A stretch of 64,000 nt of DNA, from contig CAJNDS010000001.1 in assembly GCA_905221605.1 (NCBI GenBank), positions 844,525-908,524 on the forward strand, written 5' to 3'. Under the pieces are notes generated by a model, which made no database searches, was not told the origin of the DNA, and was given only the letters and a program-made list of their open reading frames with translations. The stretch comes from Symbiodinium natans. Taxonomy: Eukaryota; Sar; Dinophyceae; Suessiales; Symbiodiniaceae. Position 1 is the stretch's first letter. Every line of letters begins with the position of its first letter. Positions 1 to 12,219 of this stretch are shown piece after piece. A program made the translations under genes and the position numbers.

Positions 1-1260
1 CCCTTAAGAACCGTTCAACGATTGCACGGAGGCCCTTTATGCACTCTTTGACGCGCTTGTTTCGCCCCGTTCAAAAATGAATTAAAGGCCATGGCCTTTC
101 AACAACTTAAGGGCTTTGAAGAGTGAACGGGCCACAACGTCCTTGAAATCCTGGGAATGTTCAAAAAAAGACAGCCTATTGGTGGAGAGTCATATTTTTA
201 AGTTTAGAAGCCATAGAACCCTTGAAGAACAGCTTTCCGAGAAGAAAACCAACAAACGATCAAGATCTTACGATTTTTTAGGGCTATGTTGTTTGTTAAC
301 AACAAGAAGACCAAAGAAAATGCCCCTCAATACATTGAATTGACTAAACAGATCCTCAAGGTTTTCAGCGATCTAACCTAGGTTGTAGAGTTTAGGGCTT
401 AGGGTGTGGCAGAGTATATTCTGGGATGCTAGGATGGTCCTTAAAACCCTCAGAAAAAGATTCCTGAATATGATCCTCTTGAACCCAACAAGGGGAAATA
501 GAAAATCTCCCAAGGGCCTACCTAGGATGGAAGGTACCTGTAGAAACCCTAGCCACCCTAAACCCTAAACCAAAAAGACCAAGCTGCTCGGGGGGTAGGT
601 GGGGCTTGGGTGATGGGGGGGGCACCCTCCATATGCGCCCGCGTTCCGCGCTTTTTGCATACGAAGGCTCCGTGTAATGATAGAACCCCCAAAATGGAAC
701 CACACTTTGAAGAACCAAAGGACTAAGGGAGGGACAGCGTGTGCGGAGGTTGAGATGAAAGAGACGAATGGGCGAGGCCTGCCGCGCCAGCTCGCGAGCC
801 GCCACCTTTGAAGACCTCGGGTTTATTGGTTCAGGGTTTAGGGCTTAGGGCTTAGGGTTTCGGGTTTTGGGTGTTTAGGGCTTCGGTGACTGGGGCGAAT
901 GGGCACGGATGTCCCTGACATATCTTGCAGACCCTAAACCCCTGAAGCCGCAAACAAACCCGAAGCCCTCACAAAAAACCCACCTAATGCTGATTCGGGG
1001 CAGCAAGAAAACTTTGGCATAAACAAAAGGATACACCCCCTTACAGATATCTACCCAAACGCCTATAATCCTTGTATTTACAAGAACCCCCAAAAAGGGT
1101 AACCCTGAACCCTAAAACCCCCAAAAAGGGTAACCCTGAACCCTAAAGCCCCCAAAAAGGGTAACCCTGAACCCTAAAACCCCCAAAAAGGGTAACCCTG
1201 AACCCTAAAACCCCCAAAAGGGTTTCCCTATTTGGGGAAACCTCAAAAAGTGGCAGGACA
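1..1260. other. Left edge, no recognisable gene
   Basis: Unique DNA up to about 830, then imperfect telomere-like units and a 5-copy tandem of an AACCCTGAACCCTAAA.CCCC-type unit (1088-1225). The 95-codon minus frame at 518-805 has no recognised domain. Confidence 0.5.
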
Positions 1261-1301
1261 AGCCCCCCAAACCCTGGGCTTCCGGGGCTTGGGATTGCAG
1301 G

Positions 1302-1545
1302 TGTAGGGTTTAGGGTTTAGGGTTTAGGGTTTAGGGTTTAGGGTTTAGGGTTTAGGGTTTAGGGTTTAGGGTTTAGGGTTTAGGGTTTAGGGTGTAGGGT
1401 TTAGGGTTCAGGGTTCAGGGTTCAGGGTTTAGGGTTTAGGGTTTAGGGTTTAGGGCTTAGGGTTTAGGGTTTATTTAGGGTTTAGGGTTTGGGGTTTGGG
1501 GTTTAGGGTTTAGGGTTTAGGGTTCAGGGTTCAGGGTTTAAGGTT
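1302..1545 (+). repeat. (TTTAGGG)n array with TTCAGGG/TTTGGGG variants
   Basis: About 34 units, mostly perfect TTTAGGG with scattered variants. Confidence 0.95.
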
Positions 1546-1758
1546 TATAAAGTTTTTCGGAACCCGTAGTTCAGGGGCTTTGGGAAGTTCGGGGGGCACG
1601 TCTGGCCGAGGCCCCTGGCCGCCAAGCGGAGTCGGGCTCGGCGCGGCTGACACCCATGGAGAAAGGTCGATCGCGCAGTCGCTAGGCCCAGGAGTAGAGG
1701 AATAAGAAGGGCACTGGTTAGGGTTTAGAGTTGAGGGTTGAGGGTTTAGGGTTTAGGG

Positions 1759-1872
1759 CTAGACTCAAGAGTCTCCTAGGAATGAAAAAGGGTGCCCTTT
1801 TTGGGTTGAACAGGCTTACAAGGGAACCCCAATCCTAGAAAAGGGAATATAGGGGCCCACTCCGGATCCTGG
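1759..1872. mobile_element. Palindromic element family C
   Basis: CTAGACTCAAGAGTCTCCTA left end to CCCACTCCGGATCCTGG right end, with the shared GGGTGCCCTTTTTGG and AGGGAACCCC motifs. Confidence 0.6.
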
Positions 1873-2162
1873 TAAACTGGACAGCTTACGACAGTAGGTA
1901 AGGGGTTTTGGGTTAGCCTTGTGCTTGCTTCTGTGCCAAGAAGCACCTAAACCTGAACCTTAAACTGCAAAACATGGCATAGTTGACCCTAAACCCTAAA
2001 CCCTAAACCCCAAACCCTAAACCCTAATCCCTAAACCCTAAACCTTCAACCCAGCAACTAACAAATACGGCAGATCTTCCGGGCCTAGCTAAGGCAAACA
2101 GATCTGCTGCATTCCCAAGACCAGCTAAGGGGCCGGCAGCTGGAAACACAAGCCTACCAACG

Positions 2163-2263
2163 GTTTAGGGTTTAGGGTTTAGGGTTTAGGGTTTAGGGTT
2201 TAGGGTTTAGGGTTTAGGGTTTAGGGTTTAGGGTTTAGGGTTTAGGGTTTAGGGTTTAGGGCT
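2163..2263 (+). repeat. (TTTAGGG)n array
   Basis: About 14 perfect units. With the CCCTAAA run at 1984-2041 it brackets a 120-bp island in which I see no clear exon. Confidence 0.95.
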
Positions 2264-2373
2264 ACCAACTTGGATCTGGGACTATCCCTAAGGACTCTTA
2301 ACAAAGACCACGACTGTGGAGCCTGAGGGTTGCGCACACACACACAAGCCTAAACCCCTAACACTCCTGACCT

Positions 2374-2533
2374 CTGAACCCCTAAACCCTAAACCCTAAA
2401 CCCTAAACCCTAGACCCTAAACCCTAAACACCCTAAACCCTAAACCCTAAACACCCTAAACCCTAAACCCTAAACCCTAAACCCTAAACCCTAAACCCTA
2501 ACCCTAAACCCTAAACCCTAAACCCTAACCCTG
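2374..2533 (-). repeat. (CCCTAAA)n array
   Basis: About 22 units with one-base shifts (CACCCTAAA, CCCTAACCC). Confidence 0.95.
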
Positions 2534-2539
2534 AAACCT

Positions 2540-2960
2540 CACAAACGTTTGCCCAAGTTCAGGTTCAAACCATGAGCCCTAAACCGGTTTACATGTACGT
2601 TTATTCATACAAACATAATATATACACACATAGACACGTGTGTATAGATAAATATATGTATACGCATGTTCGTACATACACACTATCTGTATGTGTACAT
2701 GTATGCATGTGAATATCATGTACTAGGTTGCCCGGTAACGTAGGAAAACGCACTCCTTCTGGTTTATTTCGGTTTAAACAGAAGGAACAATGGGCGCTAC
2801 GGGGCATCCTAGCGTATTCATATAGTGTTCATATTGTTGGGCGAGGGGAGGGTGGAGACAAGGTGTTGTGTGCAAATAGGCGATTTTTTTTTTTTTGGGG
2901 GGGGGGGGGGGCTTAGTGCTTCAGGGCTTTCGTTGGCGATGCGGCACGCGCCCCATCTTC
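2540..2960. other. Spacer with TACA/TATA-rich repeat and T12G18 tract
   Basis: 2590-2730 is a TACATA/CACA-rich microsatellite; 2884-2913 is a T run joined to a G run. The short ORFs are not convincing. Confidence 0.5.
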
Positions 2961-3526
2961 TTTGGCCCTTCAGGGTTTCGGGTTTTGTGGTTTAGGGTTT
3001 CGGTTTTAGTCCCAGGGCTTAGGGCTTAGGGTTTAGGGCTTGGGAATTGGGGGTTTCTAAGAGGATACCCTCTTTGGTTCCACTACTGCCGAGGCTTTAG
3101 GTATCAATGCAATCTTTGGGCTACCGATTTATTGTGGCTCCAGGGTTGGTAAACCTCGAACCCCGAACTACTTTGGGCTTAAGGTTTAGGGTTTTAAGGT
3201 TGAGAGTGGCTTGAAAATCTTACCCTAAATCCTAAACCCTAAACACTAAACCTCAAACCAGAAACCCTAAACTCCTTTTTGGGCACAAAAGGGCGCCATG
3301 TTCCATCAACCCTGTAGCCCCTCAAACCTGTGTCCTAACCTCCAAACCCTGCACCCTAAGCCTGAGACCCTGCAAACCCTAGAACCCTGCGACAAACTTT
3401 AAACCCTAAACCCTAAACCCCAAACCCTAAACCCCAAACCCTAAACCAAAAACCCCATACCCCAAACCCTAAACCCTAAACCCCAAACCCTAAATCCTGA
3501 GCCCCAAACCCTAAATCCAACCAACA

Positions 3527-3601
3527 ACGCCAGGTGCATCCCATACTTTTCCAGCGACCGGCTGGTCGGCATCGCCCACTTTGGGTGCCACCAGATGCCT
3601 C
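3527..3601 (-). CDS. Possible micro-exon, unknown
   Basis: Island between arrays; one minus frame reads HLVAPKVGDADQPVAGKVWD followed by APGVVG. Splice sites not resolved. Other frames are open too. Confidence 0.25.
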
Positions 3602-4886
3602 GACCCTAAACCCTAAAACCCTAAACCCTAAACCCTGAACCCTAAACCCTAAACCCGAATTACACATTAAACCCTCAAAAAGGGAGTGAGGGGGGGGGTG
3701 CTAAACCTTGAAGTTGCTGTGCGTTGAGTCCTTTGGTCTCCGGTTTCAAGACTCTCCTTCTTAAAGAAACCCTTGGGATCCATATAGGGTTTAGGGTTTA
3801 GGGTTTAGGGTTTAGGGTTTTAGGGTTTGGGGTTTCCGGTTTAGGGTTTATAAGGATCAGGGTTTAGGGTTTATGGTGGAACATGGTTTAAGGATGATTA
3901 GAGCTGGGATTCCCTGTAGCATGCCGTTTGGGGTATGGGGATAAGGATGTTCCAACTTTTTGGAGTGTTACTGTATGATCCTTTAGGGGTCTAGTGGTTT
4001 CAGGGTTATGGGGTTTAAGGTTTAAGGTTCCAAAATCCCTCGTGGTCCTCAACAGTTATGGGGTTTTAGGGTTATGGGGTCTTAGGTTTATGAAGGGAAA
4101 TGGCGTGATAGGAGTGTGGTGTTTTAGGGCTTTGGGTTATGCTGGGGGGGCTATCCCCTAGCAATTGGGAGGTGTATTCTCACCCTCGCCCTGCACCGAC
4201 GACGCTGAGGAATAGGAGCAGCGCTGCTCACTTAAACTTCCTCTTCAATCCTCGGTGCCGAGAGTGGCTTAAGCTCTATTCGGGTTTCTGGGTACTTCTG
4301 TGTAGGGTTTAGGGTTTAGGGTTTAGGGTTTAGGGTTTAGGGTTGAGGGTTTAGGGTTTAGGGTTTCGGGTTTAGGGTTGAGGGTTTGGGATTTTAGGGT
4401 TAGGGTTTAGGGTCTAGGGTGGGTTCGGGGTTGAGGGGTTTGGGGACTTGGGGCTTAGGCTGGAAGAGGAGGGGATGTTTGGAGAGGGCTAAGCCTACTA
4501 CTATTTGCTTTAGAAACGGGATTATAAGGGGATTATACTACCCAAAAAAGGTTAAAGCGCGACGTGTGCACAGCAAGTCCCCGGCGTCGAGCGTGAGACA
4601 TGCTATAAATTAAAGATTCAGAAGTCAGGCAGAAAGCCCGGGGGAAGAGGCAACGACGGATGAGGAGGGATTCGATAATTGTACTTAAGGATGCGAACTC
4701 TGGGAACAATGAGCCCTTCAAGGAATCTTCTGACTCTGAGTCCTGAGAGGAGGACTGGCGTGGTTTGGAGAGAGGGTACAACGTTTCCAAAAAGGTTAAA
4801 GGTGACCTACTCTACTACCAGGCCTTACAAGGAAGTGTTTTTTTTTGGGGGGGACTCTTCAGCAAATGGCAGCCTAAGCTGGTGAG

Positions 4887-4932
4887 TGAGACCAGGGATC
4901 GCTCGGAGTGCAGACATCGAAGCGCCACCCGC
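4887..4932 (-). pseudogene. Possible decayed RCEVW micro-exon
   Basis: The minus frame reads GGWRFDVCTPSD, aligning with the GGRCEVWTRxD of exons 14 and 18 but with the Cys and Trp lost. Tentative. Confidence 0.2.
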
Positions 4933-5557
4933 CAAGCTTACCCACAAAACACCTGGACACCTGCAACAACAACTCCGAAAGCCTCCCCAAAACCCCAAAA
5001 CCCTAAACCCTAAACCCTAAATCCTGAACCCTAAATCCTAAACCCTAAACCCTGAATCCTAAACACCCTTATGCCCCAAGAAGGGGGGAGGAGAAGAACA
5101 CGAACGCAAGCCCTTCAACCCGAACCCCTGAAGCCTAGACCTGAAACCCTAAACCCCGACCCTTCAGTTCTGAATGTAGGTGTCAGGTCTGTAGGGTTTA
5201 GGGTTTAGGGTTTCCGGTTTGGGTTTTGGGTTCAGGGTTTCAGGGTTTAGGGGGTTTAGCTAAAGATTAGGGTTTAGGGGTTTAGGGGTTTCGGGGTTCA
5301 ACAAATAAACGTTACTAAAACTAAGGCTTGCGGGGTGCCAAGGTGCGACCTGGCAGTCTCCTGCGAGTCCGGGAAAGGCTCCGGGCTTTGAAAAGTTCCA
5401 AGTACCCGGAACCCTAAACTCTACATCCTAAGCCCTAAACCCCTACACTATCCCTACATCTTTAAACCCCCAAACCTAACCCCATGAAGCAGGGAGGGTT
5501 TGGGGCTGGGATTTTGGGGGGCTGAGGGGAGGTTTAGCGGCTAAAGTAGGACATACT

Positions 5558-5693
5558 TAGAGGCTCATGGTACTTAGTAGCCCAACTATGATAACCCAAA
5601 TGTCACCCTAGTAGGGTACTTAAGGGGCTTATATGCGGGTTGTAACTACACTTATATCCGGTTACTAAGTACCCTGAACCTCCAAGTAACCAA
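5558..5693. mobile_element. Palindromic element family B
   Basis: Ends CTTAGAGGCTCATGGTACTT and AAGTACCCTGAACCTCCAAG, flanked by TA on both sides. The interior is symmetric (TATAACCC.../...GGGTTATA). Confidence 0.75.
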
Positions 5694-5769
5694 GTACGGA
5701 TGCGGTGCTTGGGGTTCGGATCCCCTCGGCTTCATTATTGGTTTACGGTTCAGGGTTCAGGGCTTGGGG

Positions 5770-5886
5770 CTAGACCCAGGAGTACCCCAGGGAATAAAAA
5801 AGAGTATCCTTTTCTTGGTCTAAAGGCGCTTATAAAGGAACCCAAGCCCTAAAAAGGAGGAAATAAGGGCCTGCTCTCGGTCCTAG
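5770..5886. mobile_element. Palindromic element family C
   Basis: CTAGACCCAGGAGTACCCCA to CTGCTCTCGGTCCTAGG. Confidence 0.62.
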
Positions 5887-6449
5887 GTATAAAGGTACGG
5901 GGTTTGGTTCTCGGTTCCTCGGAGATCTGCTGACCGCTTGTTCCGCTCCAAGGTACCATTCCATCGTTCGACCTCTGACCCAGAAACCCTGCGCCCTATA
6001 AACCTTGAGGCCTAAGCCAATTGCACTGAGCGCCCTCAATACCCTAAACCTAAACCCTCAACCCTAAGCCCTATAAACCCGTTGGGTAAGTGGCAGCTGT
6101 AAGTTTCAAGGTTTACCTGAAAGCTCCAGCGTAGTTCCATGTGGGTTAGCTCTAGGTGATTCTAGTATTCTAGTCTACTACCCCCAACAAAGTACTACAA
6201 AGGAGCCTTTGGGCATGGTTCATGTAGGGCTTAAGGTTAAAGGTTTCGGGCTTACCCCTGGGGCTCCAAGTACAAAAACAATACCTACACTGGGGTCTAA
6301 AGTCTATAAATAATACCTACTTTACTTTGGTAGCTATATAGCCGAAGGGACGTAGGCCTCAGAGATCCTTGAGGCTACTCTCCCCTTCACCAGGAGGGTG
6401 ATGTAGTCCAGGGTTCACGTGGCAATAGCTACCACCCACTCCCCGCCCC

Positions 6450-6680
6450 CAACCCTAAACCCTAAACCCCAAACCCCAAACCCTAAACTTAAACCCCAAA
6501 CGCCAAACCACAAACCCCAAACCCCAAACCCCAAACCCCAAACCCGAAATCCCAAACCCTAAACCCTAAACCCTAAACCCTAAACCCTAAACCCTAAACC
6601 CTAAACCCTAAACCCTAAACCCTAAACCCTAAACTTAAACCCTACCCCCCCCCCCCCCCCCAAAAAAAAAAAAAAAAGAG
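6450..6680 (-). repeat. (CCCTAAA)n/(CCCCAAA)n array ending in a C/A homopolymer block
   Basis: Variant CCCCAAA units give way to perfect CCCTAAA units, then a C17 run and an A15 run. Confidence 0.92.
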
Positions 6681-6874
6681 GGAAAAAAATCATCGCAAAC
6701 TCCTCCGCGTCCAAGGCTGGCTCCAGGCGGCGTGGGCCTAGCCAGCCAGGACTGAGCCACATCTTGTTGCAAACCCTAGACAACGAATTTCATAACCCCC
6801 ACAAACGATTCTTTCTTAAAAGGGTAATATAGGGATTACTATTTTCTCTTTTTTTAGTAGTAAAACCCCTAAAC

Positions 6875-7002
6875 AACGAATAGCTTAAGAACCCCCCCTC
6901 CCCAGCAAAAACAAAAAAGCTTTGTTGTTACAAGGGCAACATAGAGATTCTTGTTGTTTTTTTAACATTATTTTTTGGGGGGATCTTAAGCAAAGAGTAG
7001 TA
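6875..7002. mobile_element. Palindromic element family A
   Basis: TIR consensus CTACTANTTGCTTAAGAACC followed by a C run; the interior has a conserved GGGCAATATAGGGATTA-type core. A second, degraded copy adjoins at 6780-6860. Confidence 0.65.
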
Positions 7003-7668
7003 AACCCTAAAACCTAAGCTTGGGTTGTGGGGTTGAGGGTGCAAGAGAATTGAATTCCTTAAATATGGGTTTTGGGCGTGTAGGCTTTGGTATTACGAAC
7101 ACCAGGAATACTGGGGGGCTGGAGTGGATAGGGCTTATAGGGCTTAAGTTAAACCCTAGACCCTAAACCCTAAACCCTAAACCCTAGATGTTTAAGGCTT
7201 GAGCCTAAGACTCTTGAGCATGTTTCTGTTGCGGTGTGTAGGGTTTCGGGTCGGCAATGGACAACAGTCGAACACTTTGCATGAGGAGGGTGTTCTACAT
7301 CTGGCTTCCTTGCGTCCAATGTTTATGTGCAACACATACCCGAAAAAGGGCCTCAGGCAAGAACAACTCCTCACCCCCGAACTTCTTCGAGAACCTTCCT
7401 TAACCTCTCCGCCCACCCACGACAAAAAAACCTATGAAAGCCCTACAAGTCCTATACCATGAACCCTAAACCCCAAACCCTAAACACTAAACCCCAAACC
7501 CCAAAACCCTAAACCCTAAACCCTATATCCTAAAACCTAAACCCTAAACCCCAAACCCTAAACCCTGCATCTTTCCTCGAACGCGCTTGAGGGTCGGCTG
7601 GTGGGGGCCGATGCTCCGAGGGGGCCAGCAGGGTGCAGCCACGGCTATAAGCTGCACGACTGTTTGGA

Positions 7669-7952
7669 GGTCCATGGTACTTGGTCACCCGTATAAAAAC
7701 TGTTTAGGGTTTAGGGTTTAGGGTTTAGGGTTTAGGGCTTAGGGTTTAGGGTTTAGTGCTTAGGGTTTAGGGTTTGGGATTAGTGTTTCGGGCTTAGGGC
7801 TTAGGGCTTAGAGCTTAGGGTTTTGGGTTTAGGGTAGGTCACCCAACTACGACTGTACTTAGAACCCAATTATAACCCTGTTAGGGTAATTAAGCGGCTT
7901 ATCTGTGGGACATGGCTACACTTATAAAATAAGTACCCTGAACCTCCAAGTG
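7669..7952. mobile_element. Family B element interrupted by a telomere-like array
   Basis: Both ends are present but 7703-7838 is a TTTAGGG array. The segment GTCACCC...ACTG occurs on both sides of the array, so the element sequence is duplicated around it. Confidence 0.68.
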
Positions 7953-8359
7953 GGCCCTGAGAGCCTAGACAAAGCAGGAGACGATGCAGGAGAGAAGTCC
8001 AGGCCGGCGTCTGTTTAGGGTTGAATAATTAGGGTTTTGCAGTGGTCAAAAAGTGAAAAAAGGGTTGAATATGAGGGTTTAAAGGGGGTTGAATGGGGCG
8101 TCATGGGCTTTAATCAGGGCTTAGTGGGGTGTTTAAACTGGGGTTAATGGGGCTTCGGGTAGGCCTAAGCCTTGACAGGGTTCGGGCTCATGGATTGCAA
8201 GGAAGGGGGGGGGGGGGGGGGGGACTAGGGTTTTAAGCTCAAGGCTTCGCGGTTTAGCATGTAGGGTTTAGGGTCTGGGGATTAAGGTCCAGGGTCTGGG
8301 GTCTAGGGCCTATAGGGTCTGGGGTTTAGGCTTCAGGGTATGGTCTAGGGTTTAGGGTT

Positions 8360-8909
8360 TACCTGTTAATCCTGGCGGACAGAAATTTCTGTCCTTATGG
8401 TTTTTTCTGGTTTTTTGCGTGCAAAAGCGAGGTGTTGGTGTTCTATTGGGATCGGGGAATACGATCAAAGCGGCTGGATTTTCGGAGTTCAGGGAACCTT
8501 CCCGAGCCCTGTGCAGAGTCTTGTGCACCAAAGAATAGGTGACCTGAGCAGAACACAAAAAAGCGTACTCTGAACCCAACGTTTTTCCAACATAATGTTG
8601 GGTTTTGTTGGGTTTTTTTTTTTGGGGGGGGGTAGCCCAAAAAAACGTAAACCGTACCGAATCCGTACTTTGTTGGAAAAATGTTGGGAAAATGTTGGGA
8701 AAAAAGCGTACCCCAAACCCAACGCAAACCCAACAAGAGGACACTTTTTCTGAAAAGGCAACTTTTTCTGCAGAATTGTGTGGGTGTCTGGTTTCCACCA
8801 GGAAATAGGTTTCTGACCATCATTAAAGCGGACGGGTTTTTTGCGCGGCTGGATTTTTCCGGCCTCTTCAATAGGACAGTTTTTTATGGAACGGGGGATT
8901 GACAGGTAG
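8360..8909. mobile_element. 550-bp inverted-repeat element
   Basis: Ends ACCTGTTAATCC and GGATTGACAGGT. Contains a perfect 18-bp palindrome (8376-8393, GGACAGAAATTTCTGTCC), a central inverted pair around AACATAATGTT/AAAAATGTTGGG and a T11G9 tract. The segment GGTATGGTCTAGGGTTTAGG occurs on both sides. Three overlapping minus-strand ORFs (up to 148 codons) have no recognisable domain and are treated as part of the element. Confidence 0.55.
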
Positions 8910-9059
8910 GCTTTGGGGTATGGTCTAGGGTTTAGGGTTTAGGCTTCAGGGTATGTGCAACATGTTCTAGATGCTGCTTGGACAATCACTCGGGCGAGGT
9001 TGCCGTAGTCCTCGGGAGTTACTTCGGCATCAGTGGAGCTCAGGCGTTTAGGAGCTTAG

Positions 9060-9830
9060 GTCGTGTTTGTTTCTACAGATATACATATATACACATGTGA
9101 GCATTTTTTTTTTTCATTGTGTGGGCTCTTCTCATGGCATTGACATCCTACGGGGGCCTACGCGTGAACTCATGTTTAGTAGCCGCGCGGCCTACGCGCG
9201 GAGTATGTTGTTGACGCGTGCCTACGCGGACCTACGCGGCAGGCACTCGAACAAAGCGCAAACGCATTATTTGACTTGCTATATTGTAGCCACTGGCACA
9301 TTCGGATTACTCAACCAAACTTTCTACCCAACCCTGCCCGAATTGTGATGTTGACGGATGGGCTACGACGTTGAAAACGACACCTACGACTACGCGCGGG
9401 CTACGCGGAGCCTACGCCGCGCCTGCGCGGAATTCCTACTTATATATGCAGTTATACATAGGGATATTTCGATATACATATAAATACATTTTGTCATAAA
9501 TATAAATATAAACAGAAATATGTAAATATTCTGAATCAATATATATATATATATATACATACAGTGACAAAACCATATAGTTACAGTTATATATATATAT
9601 ATATATCAAGTAAACCAACAACCTACGCGGACCTACGCGGACCTACTGCGTAGACTTGCCTACGCGGAACCTACGCAGACCTACGCCCTGCAGGCAAAAT
9701 GCTACGCGGCCGACTTTCAATGTTCGCGTCTCTACGTGGCCTTGCTTGTAGAAAAAAAACGCTGCTCATGTGTAAAAATAAATAAATAAATAAATAAATA
9801 TATATATATATATATACGTAGATATGTATT
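9060..9830. repeat. AT microsatellites mixed with a CTACGCGGAC-type minisatellite
   Basis: TATATA runs (9436-9605, 9780-9830) alternate with clusters of CTACGCGGAC-like units (9149-9240, 9385-9425, 9620-9710). ORFs here are repeat artefacts; no gene seen. Confidence 0.8.
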
Positions 9831-10569
9831 TAGGATTTTCCTCCCTTTATTCGGCGGGGGGCGGGGGGGGGGGGGGGGGGGGGTAAGGTCCAGTGCTTAG
9901 GGGTGCTTAGGGACGTCCAGGTTTCTAGGGGCTTGGGGGGGGGGGGGGGGGGGAGGGGGTGTTCATGGACCTTTGAGAAAACACGAAACAAGCACTCGCC
10001 ACATCCTATCAACAACCACGGGTTTGAGGCCTTAAGGTTACGGTTCAAGGCCTGCAAAACTGTACCTAAACCAAACCCTAAACCCTAAACCCCAAACCCT
10101 AAACCCTAAACCTGAACCCTAGACATCCCCCGACACCCTGACCCCAACCCCATAAAGCCTAGCGATACTAAACCCCACACCCTCAGCCAATAAACCGTAA
10201 ACCCTACACCCCAAAAACGGTTTTGGGTTTAAAAGGTTAGGGTTTAGGGTTTAAGGTTGTGGGGCTACTATAATTTCAAACACTAGCTCGCTGGACCTGG
10301 ACATTGCAGTCCGTCCGTCACGCGGAATCCGAGTCCTCAAGAACCCAAATCATATGCTGCGAGCTTTTGTCCCGGCAGTTTAGGGTTAAGGGTTTAGGGT
10401 TAAGAGTTTAGGGTTGAGGGATTAGGGGGTTCAGGGTTTGGGGGGTTTAGGGTTAAGGGGTTTTAGGGTTTAGGGGTTTAGGGGGTTTAGGGTTGGCCCC
10501 TTTTCACGAAGGACAGGATTTCAAATACTATCTTCCAAAGCACAATCATACTTGCAAGAATCTAGAATA

Positions 10570-10681
10570 CTAGACCCAGGAGTCACCCAGGAATAAAAGG
10601 GGTGCCCTTTTTGGTTCTAAGGGGATTACACGGGAACCCCAACCCGAAAACAAGGGAACAAGGGTCTACTCCGGGCCCTAG
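10570..10681. mobile_element. Palindromic element family C, possible 4-bp duplication
   Basis: CTAGACCCAGGAGTCACCCA to GGTCTACTCCGGGCCCTAG; flanked by AATA on both sides. Confidence 0.66.
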
Positions 10682-10689
10682 AATATCAC

Positions 10690-11945
10690 CTGAGCGTTTG
10701 GGTTTAGGGCTAGGGTTTAGGGTTTAGGGTGTAGGGTTTAGGGCTAGGGTTTAGGGTTTAGGGGTTTAGGGTCTACCTAGGATGCTTTGTAGGCGGCCGA
10801 AGAGGGGCATTAGAAGCAAAATTCGAGGTGGGGCTCTGACATCCTACAAGCGTTCTAGCCCACGACCCCATTGAAGCATAGGCCCTAAAGCCTAGAAACC
10901 CTGCACTCCCTAAACCCTATACCCTAAACCCATACCCTAAACCCTAAACCCTAAACTCCAAACCCTAAACCGTAAACCCTAAACCCCAAACCCTAAATCT
11001 TAAACCCTTAACCCTGAACCCTGAATGCTGTTGGATGCTTTGGGTTCTTCAGGTGTCTGAAAATTCTCGACGCGACTGGAGCAGAGCCTGCAATCAAAAG
11101 TGGGAAATCGGAGTCCCCGACGTGGCCGCTAGGGTTTAGGGTTTAGGGTTTAGGGTTCAGGGCTCAGGGTTGAGGAATTTTAGGACTACCCAATAACAGG
11201 GGCCGCCTCAGAATACGTACGGACCCCAAACGGGACCATATTTTAGAGACTAGAAGTTGCCAGCCCGAAGAACAGGCTTGTTTCGCTCTGAGTGGTGCTT
11301 TCCGCCCTGAACCCCAAGCCTCAAGCTCGAACCCAGATTTGCTTAAGAAACCTTGAAAAACTTAGGGTTTAGGGTTTAGGGTTCATGGTTTAGGGAAACC
11401 ACAAACAATGTAGCTAAAATTGTCCCATTTGCCTCTCATCATGTAGAGCACCTGAAGCTAGTCCTAGCCCAGCGGCTCCATCTGTGGAACTATTTATCGA
11501 AGTAGGTTCCCGAAAACCATACTAAACAGGGTCTTGGGGTACTTCTAATGCCAGCATGGCTAAACCCTAAACCCTAAACCCTAAACCCTAGACCCTAGAC
11601 CCTAGACCCTTGACCCTAAACCCTAAACCCTAAACCGCAGGAAGCCTGTTCAAACAAAAAAACCTTCGACAAGGGAACCTTGAACGGAAAAAAGGGAGAA
11701 GCGTACCACTGGGCTACTTGTAAGTCGATCTTAAACCCTAAACCCTAAACCCTCAGCCCTAAAACCCAAAACCCTAAACCCTAAACCCTAAACCCAAGGC
11801 AGCTGCTTAGTATGTCGATCCCGGGCCAGAAATGTCGGGGCACTTGCAGCGGCCTGGCAAGCAGGCGGAGCGCTGGTGGCTCCCACCTCATGCCCCTTGG
11901 GCCCCCTGTAGAGAGAGGAGTCTGAATGATTCTGTTAACTGAATG
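10690..11945. other. Array-rich spacer with unassigned islands
   Basis: Short arrays with islands at 10780-10900, 11030-11130, 11200-11370, 11400-11560 and 11815-11940. The last has a CTCTCTACAG acceptor-like site on the minus strand but no frame I can choose. Confidence 0.4.
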
Positions 11946-12055
11946 AGTTTAGGGTTTAGGGTTTAGGGTTTAGGGTTTAGGGTTTAGGGTTTAGGGTTTA
12001 GGGTTTAGGGCATGAACTGTATAAGCCCTTATAACCCAATAAACCAAACAAACAC

Positions 12056-12219
12056 CTCTGGAGGCTGGAGGTCGTCCTTTGTCCGGTGTGCCAAATCGCC
12101 CATTTCCTGGGGAGTTGCCGGCAGAACCTCACAGTACTTCAGAATTCCTGTGGAGCTTCCCGAGATGAGCTCCGCTGAACTTGGAACCCTACCAAAAATC
12201 AACTTTTTGTTGCTGTTTC
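12056..12219 (-). CDS. Candidate exon, unknown protein
   Basis: Acceptor CCTAG|G, donor CAGAG|GTGTTT. Reads NSNKKLIFGRVPSSAELISG, then SSTGILKYCEVLPATPQEMG. The opposite strand is also open. Not recognised. Confidence 0.35.

Noticed and set aside
8352-8871. Three overlapping minus ORFs of 90-148 codons
   Set aside because: All lie in the inverted-repeat element and overlap each other in different frames; no domain recognised.
9436-9621. Tyr/Ile-rich 61-codon minus ORF
   Set aside because: TATATA microsatellite translation.
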